A stretch of 64,000 nucleotides of DNA from Cellvibrio japonicus Ueda107 (GTDB lineage: Bacteria > Pseudomonadota > Gammaproteobacteria > Pseudomonadales > Cellvibrionaceae): the NCBI RefSeq assembly GCF_000019225.1, contig NC_010995.1:434001-498000 (forward strand). The letters run 5' to 3'. The translations under genes and the position numbers were made by a program. Of this stretch, positions 42,817 through 51,824 are shown piece by piece; the first letter of the stretch is position 1, and every line of letters begins with the position of its first letter. The notes beneath the pieces are model-generated. The model was not told where the DNA came from and searched no databases. It saw only the letters and a program-made list of their open reading frames with translations.

Positions 42817-43845
42817 TTAGCTGGCATTTGAAAAACGCACGGGTTTCTCCAGGCGCCGCTCCAGGCGCGCGAGGATAAAGGCAAATTGTATAAAGTGAAG
42901 TATCCAGCGTACACCCAGGCCATGCCTGGCAACTTGCCACAGGTTTAACAGGTTCCAGCGCGCCTGGTGCTGGTGAACCTCATTCACCACTGGCCCTAAT
43001 GCCAGGTTATTTAGTTGGCGAGCCTCCTTGCTGATTTGTATGAGTGTGCGCATTTGTAACTGCTTATGGCGTCGCTTCTGTTTTGGCGTCCGCGCAAAAC
43101 GCCCGGCCTGTTCGATGCTATAGAGCCACCATAAATAGGCCTTGGTTTCGTATTTCCTGCCTGTAGCGCTACCGGCCCTTAATCGATATTCATATACCGG
43201 CCTGGGGATAACAACCAGGGTGTTTGCTTTCGCGAACATTTCTGCACAATAGAGTGTGTCCTGGGCCATGGCGACACCGGGCTGGTTTGGAATATCGACA
43301 AAAACCGATGTGCGAAATAGCTTGCCCCAGGTGTGGCCGCGCATGAGTTGGTGTTCGTAAAAAGCGATGAGTATCTTATCGCTGTGGAAGATGCGCGTAC
43401 GTTTAGTGTTGTAGTTTGCAGGGTAGCGCTGCTCTTTGCTGAATATCCAGTTGTTACCTTTCACAATATCGGCATTGTACTCACATGCCGCAGCATATAA
43501 ATCCCCAAGTGCCGAAGGTGGAATCAGGTCATCTGCATCCACAAAGGTAAAGTATTCTCCACGTACTTGAGCCAGCCCAGTATTTCGAGCGATGGATAAT
43601 CCCTGGTTAAATTCATGGTTAAACAAGCGGATTATTGCGGGAGTTGTTTGTTGTAATACTTCGCATATGGCCTTGCTGTTATCCGTTGATCCATCATTAA
43701 CCAAAATAATTTCGTAAGTGGGGGCGTTTTCCTGCATCAACAAAGATCTAATACAGTTTGCAACATAAGTGTCGACATTATAGACAGGGACAATCACCGA
43801 GATTGCAGGCTGACAAGTGGATAAACAAGGATCACCGTAGGTCAT
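42817..43845 (-). CDS. Family 2 glycosyltransferase
   Basis: It has 342 residues. The GT-A fold begins AISVIVPVYNVDTYVANCI. IILVNDGSTDNSKAI holds the nucleotide-binding Asp, and EYFTFVDADDLIPPSAL holds the DxD metal-binding motif. The C-terminal third is basic and may contact the membrane. The sugar donor and acceptor cannot be told. No other polysaccharide-synthesis genes lie beside it, so it is an orphan that may decorate a surface glycan. Confidence 0.85.
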   Translation of the reverse strand: MTYGDPCLSTCQPAISVIVPVYNVDTYVANCIRSLLMQENAPTYEIILVNDGSTDNSKAICEVLQQTTPAIIRLFNHEFNQGLSIARNTGLAQVRGEYFTFVDADDLIPPSALGDLYAAACEYNADIVKGNNWIFSKEQRYPANYNTKRTRIFHSDKILIAFYEHQLMRGHTWGKLFRTSVFVDIPNQPGVAMAQDTLYCAEMFAKANTLVVIPRPVYEYRLRAGSATGRKYETKAYLWWLYSIEQAGRFARTPKQKRRHKQLQMRTLIQISKEARQLNNLALGPVVNEVHQHQARWNLLNLWQVARHGLGVRWILHFIQFAFILARLERRLEKPVRFSNAS

Positions 43846-44084
43846 AGGTAATATCGGGTAAATAGGTGGTTTCCAAAAAAGAATAATAAGGTTCTTTCGT
43901 TACTATTCTGTTTCTGGCAAAAATGGTGAAACACGACTAAATAGAATTAGCAAAACCTGCGCCATGGTGAGCGGGAATGTGTCAGGGCTTATATTATTTG
44001 AAGTACACCTTCAACGCTTGATAGTCTTTATGCCATATTTTGGTGCGTATCGGCCCGGCAGCGCTCGATGATTGTGAGGGTTTA

Positions 44085-44714
44085 TCAGGCCAGCGCATGT
44101 TTGTTATCAGCGATGCCATTTCTTAGCCAGAGCTTTTCGTTGCGGGCTTTGCGTAAAAACTGAGTGAGTAATTGAATACCTTCGGCCCAGAAGCCCAGGT
44201 TTGACTCACTATTGATATGACCTACATTTTGCAGGCGCAGGAAATCTGCGCCCCACTGCAAGGACCAGAAGGCGGCCTTGCTATCGCGCAGCCAGGGGTC
44301 GTTGCTGCTGGCGATAATTTTGGCTCCTACTTGTAAGGGATGTTGTGGCAAGCGCTTGGCGATTCCGAATTTATCCGGGTCTGCCGGGGCAACCAGAAAT
44401 AACGCGGCGATTTTTTCCGGAAATTCCTCTGCAATGCTGGCACTGGCGAGGGTGCCGAAGCTGTGGGCAATCAATACAGCAGGTTTATCCACGTATTTCA
44501 GCTGTGTGCGAATCGCCGCTTTCCAGGCATCCAGATCCGGTGTGTCCCAGTTCGATAAATGAATTCTCCGGCTGTTAGGCAATTGTGTTTGCCATAAGCT
44601 TTGCCAGTGGTTTTCGTCGCTGTTACGTAAGCCAGGAACAATGATGACGGCATAGTTTGCTAAAGCCTGTGACAGGCTTTTGGTAATGGAATCGGGTATC
44701 AGCTGTGCACTCAT
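44085..44714 (-). CDS. RBBP9/YdeN-type alpha/beta hydrolase
   Basis: It has 209 residues. It opens with VIIVPGLRNSDENHWQSLWQ, where the oxyanion region of this family lies. The nucleophile Ser is in AVLIAHSFGTLAS, Asp in SSNDPWL and the catalytic His in NVGHINSES. It is a cytoplasmic serine hydrolase of unknown substrate. ATG 44714 (MSAQLIPD) is chosen because GGAG lies at the right distance upstream; the frame opens five codons earlier. Confidence 0.85.
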   Translation of the reverse strand: MSAQLIPDSITKSLSQALANYAVIIVPGLRNSDENHWQSLWQTQLPNSRRIHLSNWDTPDLDAWKAAIRTQLKYVDKPAVLIAHSFGTLASASIAEEFPEKIAALFLVAPADPDKFGIAKRLPQHPLQVGAKIIASSNDPWLRDSKAAFWSLQWGADFLRLQNVGHINSESNLGFWAEGIQLLTQFLRKARNEKLWLRNGIADNKHALA

Positions 44715-44870
44715 GATGATTCTCCTCATGAAATTTGAATGCAGCTTAATTGTTCATATCGCCTTTGGAAAAGAATCGTTTTTTCTTTGTATATAGCCAA
44801 AATCAACGGGATTGGTGAAGAGATCCGGTTATATGCTTATGCCCGGTGCGGTGATCTGTAACAGGTGTTT

Positions 44871-45479
44871 TTATCGTTGGGAGAAAGCCAGCGCTATACC
44901 GGCACATAGTAAGGCAGCACCACAGAGACGGTTAAACCAGCGTTGATGTGACGGCGCTTGTAACCAATGCATAAGCATTTTGCCGCCCTTGGCATACACC
45001 AGCATCCACACCAGGTCTATGGCCAAAAAAATCATGGCCAAGAGTGCAAATTGCGCAGCGATGGGTTGTTGGGGTTGGATAAATTGGGGGAGGAGTGCGC
45101 CAAAATAAATCAGGCCTTTGGGGTTGGTAATCGCAACCATAAAGGCCCTGCCAAATAAGTGATTGCGTCGCACTTGCTGTCGGGCGAGGGAAATCGGTAG
45201 TACAGCGGCGCTATAGAGTTTTAGCCCGAGGTAAGCCAGGTAGGCCGCGCCCAGCCATTTGATCGTGTGGAAAATCCACTCAGCCTGGTGAATAACAAGG
45301 CTGAGTCCCAGCGCTGAGAGCAGGATCAGGACCAGGTTACCGGCGCTGGCCCCCAGCATCGTAAACCATGAATGCCCCAGGCCAAAACGTGCCGCGTCGA
45401 TCATGCACGACAGCATGACCGGACCAGGGCTGGCTGAAACAAAAAAGGTGAGGGTAACAAACAACCAGAGTTGTTCCAT
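44871..45479 (-). CDS. LysE/RhtB-family amino acid exporter
   Basis: It has 202 residues with about six membrane helices. The N-terminal FVTLTFFVSASPGPVMLSCM carries the SPGP signature of the family, followed by FGLGHSWFTMLGASAGNL and VAITNPKGLIYFGALLPQF. It would export amino acids, homoserine lactones or related compounds; the substrate is unknown. Confidence 0.9.
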   Translation of the reverse strand: MEQLWLFVTLTFFVSASPGPVMLSCMIDAARFGLGHSWFTMLGASAGNLVLILLSALGLSLVIHQAEWIFHTIKWLGAAYLAYLGLKLYSAAVLPISLARQQVRRNHLFGRAFMVAITNPKGLIYFGALLPQFIQPQQPIAAQFALLAMIFLAIDLVWMLVYAKGGKMLMHWLQAPSHQRWFNRLCGAALLCAGIALAFSQR

Positions 45480-45610
45480 GATTGGATTGGGGAACCATCG
45501 ATGAGCGGGGGCCGCAGTCTAGCATTCCCGACCGGCAAAGGCGTTAAAGTCTTCTATACTCAGACCACTAGCCTATTTACATTCCAGAGACAAATATCAC
45601 AGGGTGTTTT

Positions 45611-45955
45611 ATGTCCAATAACAGTATCGCCAAAGCGATCAGGATTCTTGAAGGTTTATTGCGTGGTTTGGATCAAGCCTATTGGGAGGCCAATAGCCTG
45701 GATCGCAAGGATTTCTTCTATGACTTGATTAGTGCATTGCATGCTGAGTTATCCGAGCTGGGTAAGCTGAGTGTGCAAGACCATGATTTGGAGTATGAGC
45801 CGGTCACTGAAGAGTTTCGCGCTGCGCGTCCCAAATTGAGTCGGTTGCGCAAGTTAGTGGATGACTTTGCGCTGCGTTCTACTACAGCACTTAGCCTGGA
45901 AGGGCTTATCGATGAAACCCGTGTGCTGTTGGGGCGCCACTCTCCCGTTTTATAA
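45611..45955 (+). CDS. Hypothetical small helical protein
   Basis: It has 114 residues, is strongly helical and charged, and has no signal peptide or membrane segment. Segments such as IAKAIRILEGLLRGLDQAYWEAN and KLSRLRKLVDDFALRST look amphipathic. I do not recognise the family. Codon use fits the neighbours. Confidence 0.6.
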   Translation: MSNNSIAKAIRILEGLLRGLDQAYWEANSLDRKDFFYDLISALHAELSELGKLSVQDHDLEYEPVTEEFRAARPKLSRLRKLVDDFALRSTTALSLEGLIDETRVLLGRHSPVL

Positions 45956-45959
45956 CCTT

Positions 45960-46238
45960 TCCAAATCAACCCTGATCAGTTATCGCCAAATAATTTAAAT
46001 ATTGTCATAAAAATACTGGCGATGACTGAAAATTGAACAATACTCAAGGTGTCGGCAGCCGTTGCTTCCTGTGGGCCAAAGCCAGTCAGTGTGTGAAAGC
46101 CGAGATGACTGTGAGAGAGGCTCATTGACGTAGGTTGATGAACGGCGGTCGTTGGGTTTTTCCGGCCCAGTTGGAACTCCCCTTTATTGGTAATCTAGTA
46201 TGGTCTTGGCCGACATCGTTATGGTGTCGGCTTTTTTT
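45960..46238 (+). ncRNA. Candidate small RNA or long 3' UTR ending in an orphan terminator
   Basis: About 280 bases without any reading frame run up to a strong terminator at 46209-46238. The gene before it ended 250 bases earlier. I do not recognise 6S, RNase P, tmRNA or SRP RNA in it. It may be an independent sRNA or the 3' part of the 45611 transcript. No convincing promoter was found. Confidence 0.25.
46209..46238 (+). terminator. Intrinsic terminator
   Basis: GCCGACA pairs with TGTCGGC around a 9-base loop, followed by seven T. Confidence 0.85.
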
Positions 46239-46369
46239 ATGGCCTGCTATTCCAGGCGGGCTGTCGCTGATACAGCGTTGAAAATGGCTCCCGGCCATTT
46301 TTTATGGGCTATTGTTAGCGCCTGGGCATGATCCAATCATCTGTATAACGTAAAGGGGAGAGATGAAAT

Positions 46370-46837
46370 ATGAGAAAACACCGGGCGATAACGATGCTGC
46401 TGGCGGCCATATCCTGGAGTTGTTCCAGTCAACTACACGCAGATTGCCTGGCCCCGGATGCTGTACTCAAGCTGGATGCCACTTACGAGGAAGCCCTGCG
46501 TATCGGCGATGTCAAATTACTCGATAGCCTCCTGGCCCCCGAATATTCCTGGGTGCATAACCTGGCCAGCCTCACCGAGGACAAAACCGGCTTATTGGCC
46601 CGCCTGCAAAAGCCGGGGGAAATTCCCAAGGCGCGTCGTTCGCACGATATTCGTTCGCATCGCCTGGGGGATACGGTGGTCTTGCAGGGTTTAAGTAGTG
46701 TGGAAAAGTGGAATCCGGATGGAAAAACCTATCGCACGTCACGCTATCAGTTTATGCGGACTTATGTGCGCGTGGGTGAGACTTGCCAGCTCCTGGGGGT
46801 GCAGACCATGAAGGTCTGGTCGAGCGATGGCCAATAA
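46370..46837 (+). CDS. Exported NTF2-like (DUF4440/SnoaL-type) protein
   Basis: It has 155 residues. The signal peptide covers about residues 1-24 (ITMLLAAISWSCSSQLHA). The mature part has the NTF2-like pattern: LDATYEEALRIGDVKLLDSLLAPEYSWVH, then KTGLLARLQ, and strands ending YQFMRTYVRVGETCQLLGVQTM. Such domains bind small molecules or act as accessory folds; the function is unknown. AAAGGGGAG precedes the ATG. Two cysteines may form a disulfide in the periplasm. Confidence 0.75.
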   Translation: MRKHRAITMLLAAISWSCSSQLHADCLAPDAVLKLDATYEEALRIGDVKLLDSLLAPEYSWVHNLASLTEDKTGLLARLQKPGEIPKARRSHDIRSHRLGDTVVLQGLSSVEKWNPDGKTYRTSRYQFMRTYVRVGETCQLLGVQTMKVWSSDGQ

Positions 46838-46852
46838 ATGATTAGAGTTGGC

Positions 46853-46889
46853 AAAAACAAAGGCGCCTTTTAGGGGCGCCTTTGTTTTT
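46853..46889. terminator. Bidirectional terminator between the NTF2-like gene and pectate lyase
   Basis: AAAAACAAAGGCGCC pairs with GGCGCCTTTGTTTTT around a short loop. The A and T runs serve both convergent genes. Confidence 0.9.
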
Positions 46890-46899
46890 GGGGGAGGAC

Positions 46900-48099
46900 T
46901 CAGGATGGGCGAGGGTATTTTTTAGCCCATTTTTCGTAGTGCTTAAGGATTTTATTGGGGGCTGTGCTGAACCAGGCATAGCCTTCGCGGCGCTCTTTGG
47001 ATACCTCGCCGATATCGTAGTGAATACTGTCATCGCGGTCGCCAAAAATAGGCTTGTCGGTACCCAGTTCATAGAAGCGCGACCAGAGTGGTGGTGCATT
47101 GGGATCATCGGTCAGGGCTTTGTCTCCGCGAGTCCAGGTCTTGCCCGTCATTTTGGTGGCTTGGTACCAGGCAATGGCGGAATGAACCGATTCGATAATC
47201 GCCGGACTTGGGTTATCCAGGCTCATGAAAAACTCTACCATCCACACACTTTCGGTACTGGTCAGGGAGGCCATTTCGTAAGCGCGGGCTTTGGCTGGCA
47301 TCAGGGTGATCGGATCGTGTTGGGCGCCCCATACCGTCAATTTATTACCAATCATCACCTGGGTATTAAGGGCGCATTCAATGGCGCGGTCGAGGCTTTG
47401 TTGGGCGCGCTTACGCTGTTCTGCACTGGCGAAAGCGTAGTTGCCTTCACCCTTGGCGACATCGCGCAGCAAGAACATGATATTGACCATCAGTTCATCG
47501 TTATAGGTGATGTAGTTGTGGTAACCGCCTACCAATGGGTAGTTCTGTGGCCAGCCGCCATTGGGATATTGGGCGGTGAAAATCAACTCAAGTCCGCGCG
47601 CAAAGGCATCGCTATAGACCTTGTTGCCGGTTGCGGCAAAGGCCTTGGCCAGCAGGGTGAGCTGCATGGTAGTCGCGTCATTATCAAAGGTGGGGATGTA
47701 ATTTTTCTCGGTGCCAAATGCCATACCCGGCTTGCGTTTTTTGGTCATGTCGGTGCGCTTGGACCAGCCGCCAGAGGGGGTTTGGAGGGAGAGTATGGCC
47801 TCCATGATCGCCTTGCCTTCATCGCTTTTGAACCACTCCAGCGGCTGGTTGGTTTCAAAGCCGAATTCTTTGGTATAGCCCGGTAGCAATGGCTCTTTGA
47901 GGCCGCGTCGCTTGGCTTCTTTTTTAACGACCTCCCAATCGGCTTTACGCAACGCCGCCGAGTGGTTGATATAGGCCTGCCATTGCGCTTCAAGGGCGGC
48001 CTGGGTGCTATTGGCGGTCGCGGATTGGTCAGCGGCAAAAGACAGGGGTAGCTGGCAAAGTGCTATCACTGCCAGGGAATATTTCAGGATTGTTCGCAT
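46900..48099 (-). CDS. Pectate lyase, polysaccharide lyase family 10
   Basis: An exported enzyme of 399 residues that cleaves polygalacturonate by calcium-dependent beta-elimination. The signal peptide is MRTILKYSLAVIALCQLPLSFA. The catalytic domain shows SGGWSKRTDM, TFDNDATTMQLTLLAKAF, YPNGGWPQNYPL, and KARAYEMASLTSTES with the proposed catalytic Arg. It is single-domain, with no carbohydrate-binding module or serine linker, unlike the larger modular Cellvibrio Pel10A. It may therefore act in the periplasm on imported oligogalacturonides. It stands alone. Confidence 0.92.
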   Translation of the reverse strand: MRTILKYSLAVIALCQLPLSFAADQSATANSTQAALEAQWQAYINHSAALRKADWEVVKKEAKRRGLKEPLLPGYTKEFGFETNQPLEWFKSDEGKAIMEAILSLQTPSGGWSKRTDMTKKRKPGMAFGTEKNYIPTFDNDATTMQLTLLAKAFAATGNKVYSDAFARGLELIFTAQYPNGGWPQNYPLVGGYHNYITYNDELMVNIMFLLRDVAKGEGNYAFASAEQRKRAQQSLDRAIECALNTQVMIGNKLTVWGAQHDPITLMPAKARAYEMASLTSTESVWMVEFFMSLDNPSPAIIESVHSAIAWYQATKMTGKTWTRGDKALTDDPNAPPLWSRFYELGTDKPIFGDRDDSIHYDIGEVSKERREGYAWFSTAPNKILKHYEKWAKKYPRPS

Positions 48100-48278
48100 A
48101 CTGTGTACCTGGGTTGATGGCCTGGCCCCTGGGGCCTGGCGATAAGATCACTGCGTTGTTGTTGTGTGCAGCTGTTACCGAGGTATTGACCGAAAAAAGT
48201 GGTGCCTGATCAACGTCCCTGAATGTTATCAACGGAGTCTAGCAGCTTATCAAAGGCAATGCCCTGTATAAGTGGCGT

Positions 48279-49121
48279 CTAAAAGAACGTGTTTTCCTCG
48301 GCGGGAAATACACCGGCTTTGACATCGGCTACGTATTTTTGCATGGCGCCAGCGATGTCATTGGCCTCCAAAAGGAAGTTTTTGGAAAACTTGGGCGGTT
48401 GCTCGGTCAGGCCCAGAATATCGTTGATAACCAGAACCTGGGCATCCGTATCCTTGCCGGCACCTATGCCGATGGTGGGAATGGAAATCTCCCGGGTGAT
48501 CTGTGCCGCCAGTGCGGCGGGGACGCATTCCAGCACCAGTAAATCGGCGCCTGCTTCGGCGAGTAATTTGGCATCGGCGAGGATTTTGGCCGCGCTGTCG
48601 GCATCGCGGCCCTGGACACGGAAACCGCCAAATTTGTTAACGGACTGTGGTGTCAGTCCCAAGTGGGCGCAGACGGGAACACCGCGTTCGGCGAGCATGC
48701 GCACTGTATCTGCCAACCAGGTCCCCCCTTCGAGCTTCACCATCTGGGCACCGGCCTGCATGATGCGCGCGCAATTGCGCAGGGCATCTTCCGGTGTGCC
48801 ATAGGTCATAAATGGCAGGTCGCCGATAATCAGTGATTTCTTGTTGCCCCGCGCCACAGCCTCTACGTGATAGATCATCTGTTCCATGGTGACGGGAATA
48901 GTGCTGTCGTAGCCGAGTACGGTCATACCCAGTGAATCACCAATCAATACGACCTCCACCCCGCAACGCTGGGCCATGGCCGCCATGTGGGCGTCGTAGA
49001 GTGAAATCACTACAAATTTTTCGCCGCTGGCCTTGAGCTTATACAGGGTATTGATCGTGACGGATTTGGTCAGTGCTGTGTTTGCCGTTGGGGTGCTTTG
49101 GGAGAGGGTTCCATAAGGCAT
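48279..49121 (-). CDS. panB: 3-methyl-2-oxobutanoate hydroxymethyltransferase
   Basis: The first step of pantothenate synthesis, making ketopantoate. It has 280 residues. The TIM barrel starts FVVISLYDAHMAAMAQRCGVE. Mg-binding motifs are VLIGDSLGMTVLGYDST, and the catalytic Glu lies in VLECVPAALA. GIGAGKDTDAQVLVINDILGL is the family signature. ATG 49121 (MPYGTLSQS) is chosen because the longer frame would run into the kinase gene. panC, which usually follows panB, is not adjacent; the next gene is pectate lyase. Confidence 0.95.
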   Translation of the reverse strand: MPYGTLSQSTPTANTALTKSVTINTLYKLKASGEKFVVISLYDAHMAAMAQRCGVEVVLIGDSLGMTVLGYDSTIPVTMEQMIYHVEAVARGNKKSLIIGDLPFMTYGTPEDALRNCARIMQAGAQMVKLEGGTWLADTVRMLAERGVPVCAHLGLTPQSVNKFGGFRVQGRDADSAAKILADAKLLAEAGADLLVLECVPAALAAQITREISIPTIGIGAGKDTDAQVLVINDILGLTEQPPKFSKNFLLEANDIAGAMQKYVADVKAGVFPAEENTFF

Positions 49122-49146
49122 AGTTTGTCTCGCTTGTGCCGGGCGC

Positions 49147-49830
49147 TCAGAGTGCGGGTATCGGATTATAGTAGTGGCGGCCACTCTTGATGGTGAGAAT
49201 GTATTCCACCAACTGCTTAAAGTGACCGCGATTGCTGGCCAGGTTTAAATCCTGTGCATTCACAATCAGCAGCGGAGCTGAATCGTAATAGTGGAAAAAT
49301 TCGGTATAGGCGTCGTTTAAGGCCTGTAAATAATCCTGGCTGATGTATTGTTCTGCGGCAATCCCGCGCTGGCGGATGCGATCCCCCAACACATTGAGTG
49401 GGGCCTGCAGGTAGATCACCAGATCGGGGCGCGGGGCATCAATAACCAGCTTGTCATAGACCTGGCGGTAAATGGCGAACTCGTCATCATCCAGGGTGAC
49501 GCGAGCGAAGAGCTGGTCCTTATCGATCAGGAAGTCGGCGACCCGTACCGGTTCAAACAGGTCATTCTGGCGCAGGCTGTGGATCTGGTTTGCGCGCTGG
49601 AACAGGAAGAATAATTGGGTGGGCAGGGCGGTTGATTTCGGGTCGCGGTAAAAGCGTTCGAGAAAAGGGTTTTGCTCCGGTTGCTCCAGCAAGGTGTCGT
49701 AGTTAAACAGCTGGGCCAGGTTGCGCGCCAGGGTTGTTTTACCCACACCAATACAACCCTCTACCGCAATAAACCGGGGCAGTTGCTCGCGGGTTAAATC
49801 CAGGCCTAGTTCTTCAAAGATCGCATCCAC
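49147..49830 (-). CDS. Deoxynucleoside kinase family protein
   Basis: It has 227 residues. The P-loop is FIAVEGCIGVGKTTLARNLA. The DRY/ERF-like substrate region is EQNPFLERFYRDP. PDLVIYLQAPLNVLGDRIRQRGI contains the LID arginines. It phosphorylates deoxynucleosides (dG/dA-type in relatives). It lies between folK and panB, an order seen in several gammaproteobacteria, and shares their strand with gaps of 13 and 25 bases. Confidence 0.88.
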   Translation of the reverse strand: MDAIFEELGLDLTREQLPRFIAVEGCIGVGKTTLARNLAQLFNYDTLLEQPEQNPFLERFYRDPKSTALPTQLFFLFQRANQIHSLRQNDLFEPVRVADFLIDKDQLFARVTLDDDEFAIYRQVYDKLVIDAPRPDLVIYLQAPLNVLGDRIRQRGIAAEQYISQDYLQALNDAYTEFFHYYDSAPLLIVNAQDLNLASNRGHFKQLVEYILTIKSGRHYYNPIPAL

Positions 49831-49843
49831 GGTAAATCCTTAC

Positions 49844-50323
49844 TCAATCGCCAAGTACCTGCAAACCCTCTGGGGCACAGGCATTCAAGTGTTGTTGCAG
49901 GCTGGTGCCATCAGGCAGGACCAGGGCGGGACTGATGTCTGCCAGCGGATAGAGTACAAAACTGCGCTGGGTTAAAAACGGGTGGGGAACCGTCAAGCGT
50001 TCACTGGCGATCACCTGGTCGCCAAACAGTAAGATATCCAGGTCGAGTGTACGTGGTCCCCAATGTTCCAATCGCACACGTCGATGGTGTTGCTCCAATG
50101 CTTGTAATGCATCCAGCAGCGCCAGCGGTGTTAACCGGGTATCCAGCAGTGCTACGGCATTAATATAGTCCGGCTGCACGGGGCCGATTGCCTTGCTGCG
50201 ATAGAGGCGCGATTGGGCCAGCCATTGCGTATCAGGTAACTGTGCCAGCTCGGCCAATGCCTGGGTAATCTGCGCAAGCGGTTCCTCAATATTACTGCCG
50301 AGGCCGATATACACGCGCGTCAT
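49844..50323 (-). CDS. folK: 6-hydroxymethyl-7,8-dihydropterin pyrophosphokinase
   Basis: Folate pathway enzyme of 159 residues. VYIGLGSNIEEP is the N-terminal signature. EHHRRVRLEHWGPRTLDLDILLFG is the family signature with the Mg-binding Asp pair. VPHPFLTQRSFVLYPLADI follows. The ATG overlaps the pcnB stop by four bases (ATGA), so the pair is translationally coupled. Confidence 0.96.
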   Translation of the reverse strand: MTRVYIGLGSNIEEPLAQITQALAELAQLPDTQWLAQSRLYRSKAIGPVQPDYINAVALLDTRLTPLALLDALQALEQHHRRVRLEHWGPRTLDLDILLFGDQVIASERLTVPHPFLTQRSFVLYPLADISPALVLPDGTSLQQHLNACAPEGLQVLGD

Positions 50324-51693
50324 GCCGATGAGTCGCCTGCGTTTCTGGGTTTACGTGGACGGCGGCGGCGAGGCTTGCCGGAACCTGTCGGCCGGCTCAG
50401 GGCCCTGACCATAGCCTCCCGCTCTTCATCATTTGCCCCCTGGAAGTGGGTCCACCAGCTGCCCAGGCCATCGAGCGGTTCGCCGGCTTCTTCACGCATC
50501 AGCAGGAAGTCGTAAGCCGCGCGGAAACGGGGATGATCCAGCAGGCGCAGGGCGCGCAGGCCCAGGCGATTGGGCAAGCGCTGTTGCAAATCCCAGATTT
50601 CTCTCATGGGTATCAAGAAGCGCTTGGGGATAGAGGTGCGGGTCAGCTGCTGGTTAATAACATCCTGGGCCGCCTGGTTCCAGGCCTGTGCGGGAGTATA
50701 ACTATCCTGCAATTGCAGGTAGCGGCGCTGCAGCCCGGGCCAGAGCAGGGCGGCGTAAATAAAGGCGGGGGTCACGGTTTTATCGCTGCGGATACGCTTG
50801 TCGGTATTGGCCATGCACAGCTCGACCAGCTCGGCCATGGCTGGCTCATTGGCCTTCAGGGCTTCGTCTGTACCGGGGAACAATTGCTGCAGCAAATCGT
50901 ATTCGCGCATCAGGTTGAAGGTAGCGGTAGCCGAGCCGTTCAGGAACAGCTTGAGAACCTCTTCAAACAGGCGGGCTTCCGACACATTGAGTAACAGGTT
51001 GCCGAGCGGGCGAATGGGCTTGGCTGTCGATGGCTCCAGTGCAAAACCCAGCTTGGCGGCGAAGCGCAGTGCACGCAGTATGCGCACCGGGTCTTCCTTA
51101 TAGCGTGTAACCGGTTCACCAATAATACGCAAGGTGCGTTTTTTCAGGTCTTCCATGCCTCCGCAGTAATCGATGATGGAAAAGGTTTTCAGGTCGTAAT
51201 AGAGCGCATTAACACTGAAATCGCGGCGCATGGCATCTGTTTCCAGGGTGCCATAGACATTATCGCGCAACAGCATGCCATCTTCGTTGCGGGTATGGTT
51301 CAGGTCTTCATCGTGGTGGCCGCGGAAGGTGGTGACTTCGATCATTTCCCGGCCTATGCGCACATGGACTATCTGGAAGCGGCGCCCGACGATACGCGCC
51401 CCACGGAACAGGCGACGCACTTCTTCCGGTTTGGCATTGGTGGCAACATCAAAGTCTTTGGGGTGACCGCCCAGTAACAGGTCGCGCACTCCGCCGCCTA
51501 CCAGATAAGCTTCAAAGCCAGCCTCGTGCAGCTGTTTAATGATTTTGAGCGCAGCCTGGCTGATATTTTTGCGCGACACACCATGCTGGTCGCGCGGGAT
51601 AACCCGAGGCTTTCGGGCGTTGCTCTGTGCGCTGGAGGTACTGGCGGAGTCCCGAGGGCGGGGAATGATCAAATTTAACAAGCGTTTGAGCAT
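50320..51693 (-). CDS. pcnB: Poly(A) polymerase I
   Basis: It adds 3' poly(A) tails to RNAs and marks them for decay. It has 457 residues. The nucleotidyltransferase core has YLVGGGVRDLLLGGHPKDFDVATNAKPEE, with the DxD metal site. RDFSVNALYYDLKTFSIIDY and the RNA-binding RILRALRFAAKLGF follow. The basic C-terminus is rich in Arg/Lys/Pro. It lies directly after the CrcZ-like RNA, as in Pseudomonas. Confidence 0.96.
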   Translation of the reverse strand: MLKRLLNLIIPRPRDSASTSSAQSNARKPRVIPRDQHGVSRKNISQAALKIIKQLHEAGFEAYLVGGGVRDLLLGGHPKDFDVATNAKPEEVRRLFRGARIVGRRFQIVHVRIGREMIEVTTFRGHHDEDLNHTRNEDGMLLRDNVYGTLETDAMRRDFSVNALYYDLKTFSIIDYCGGMEDLKKRTLRIIGEPVTRYKEDPVRILRALRFAAKLGFALEPSTAKPIRPLGNLLLNVSEARLFEEVLKLFLNGSATATFNLMREYDLLQQLFPGTDEALKANEPAMAELVELCMANTDKRIRSDKTVTPAFIYAALLWPGLQRRYLQLQDSYTPAQAWNQAAQDVINQQLTRTSIPKRFLIPMREIWDLQQRLPNRLGLRALRLLDHPRFRAAYDFLLMREEAGEPLDGLGSWWTHFQGANDEEREAMVRALSRPTGSGKPRRRRPRKPRNAGDSSA

Positions 51694-51824
51694 GGCATCT
51701 TTGCGTAATTAAGGGCATTCAGTTGCAGGGAAGCGGCGAGTTTAGCAGACCTGTCGGCTTTGCACGACCGGCAGTCGTTGATCTGTGGGCGGGTCTTCCC
51801 CTTGCTTTCCTTAACCCGGAAAGC

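Noticed and set aside
46882..47886. 334-codon plus-strand open frame
   Set aside because: It lies wholly opposite the pectate lyase gene, which has a signal peptide and family motifs; it is a shadow frame.
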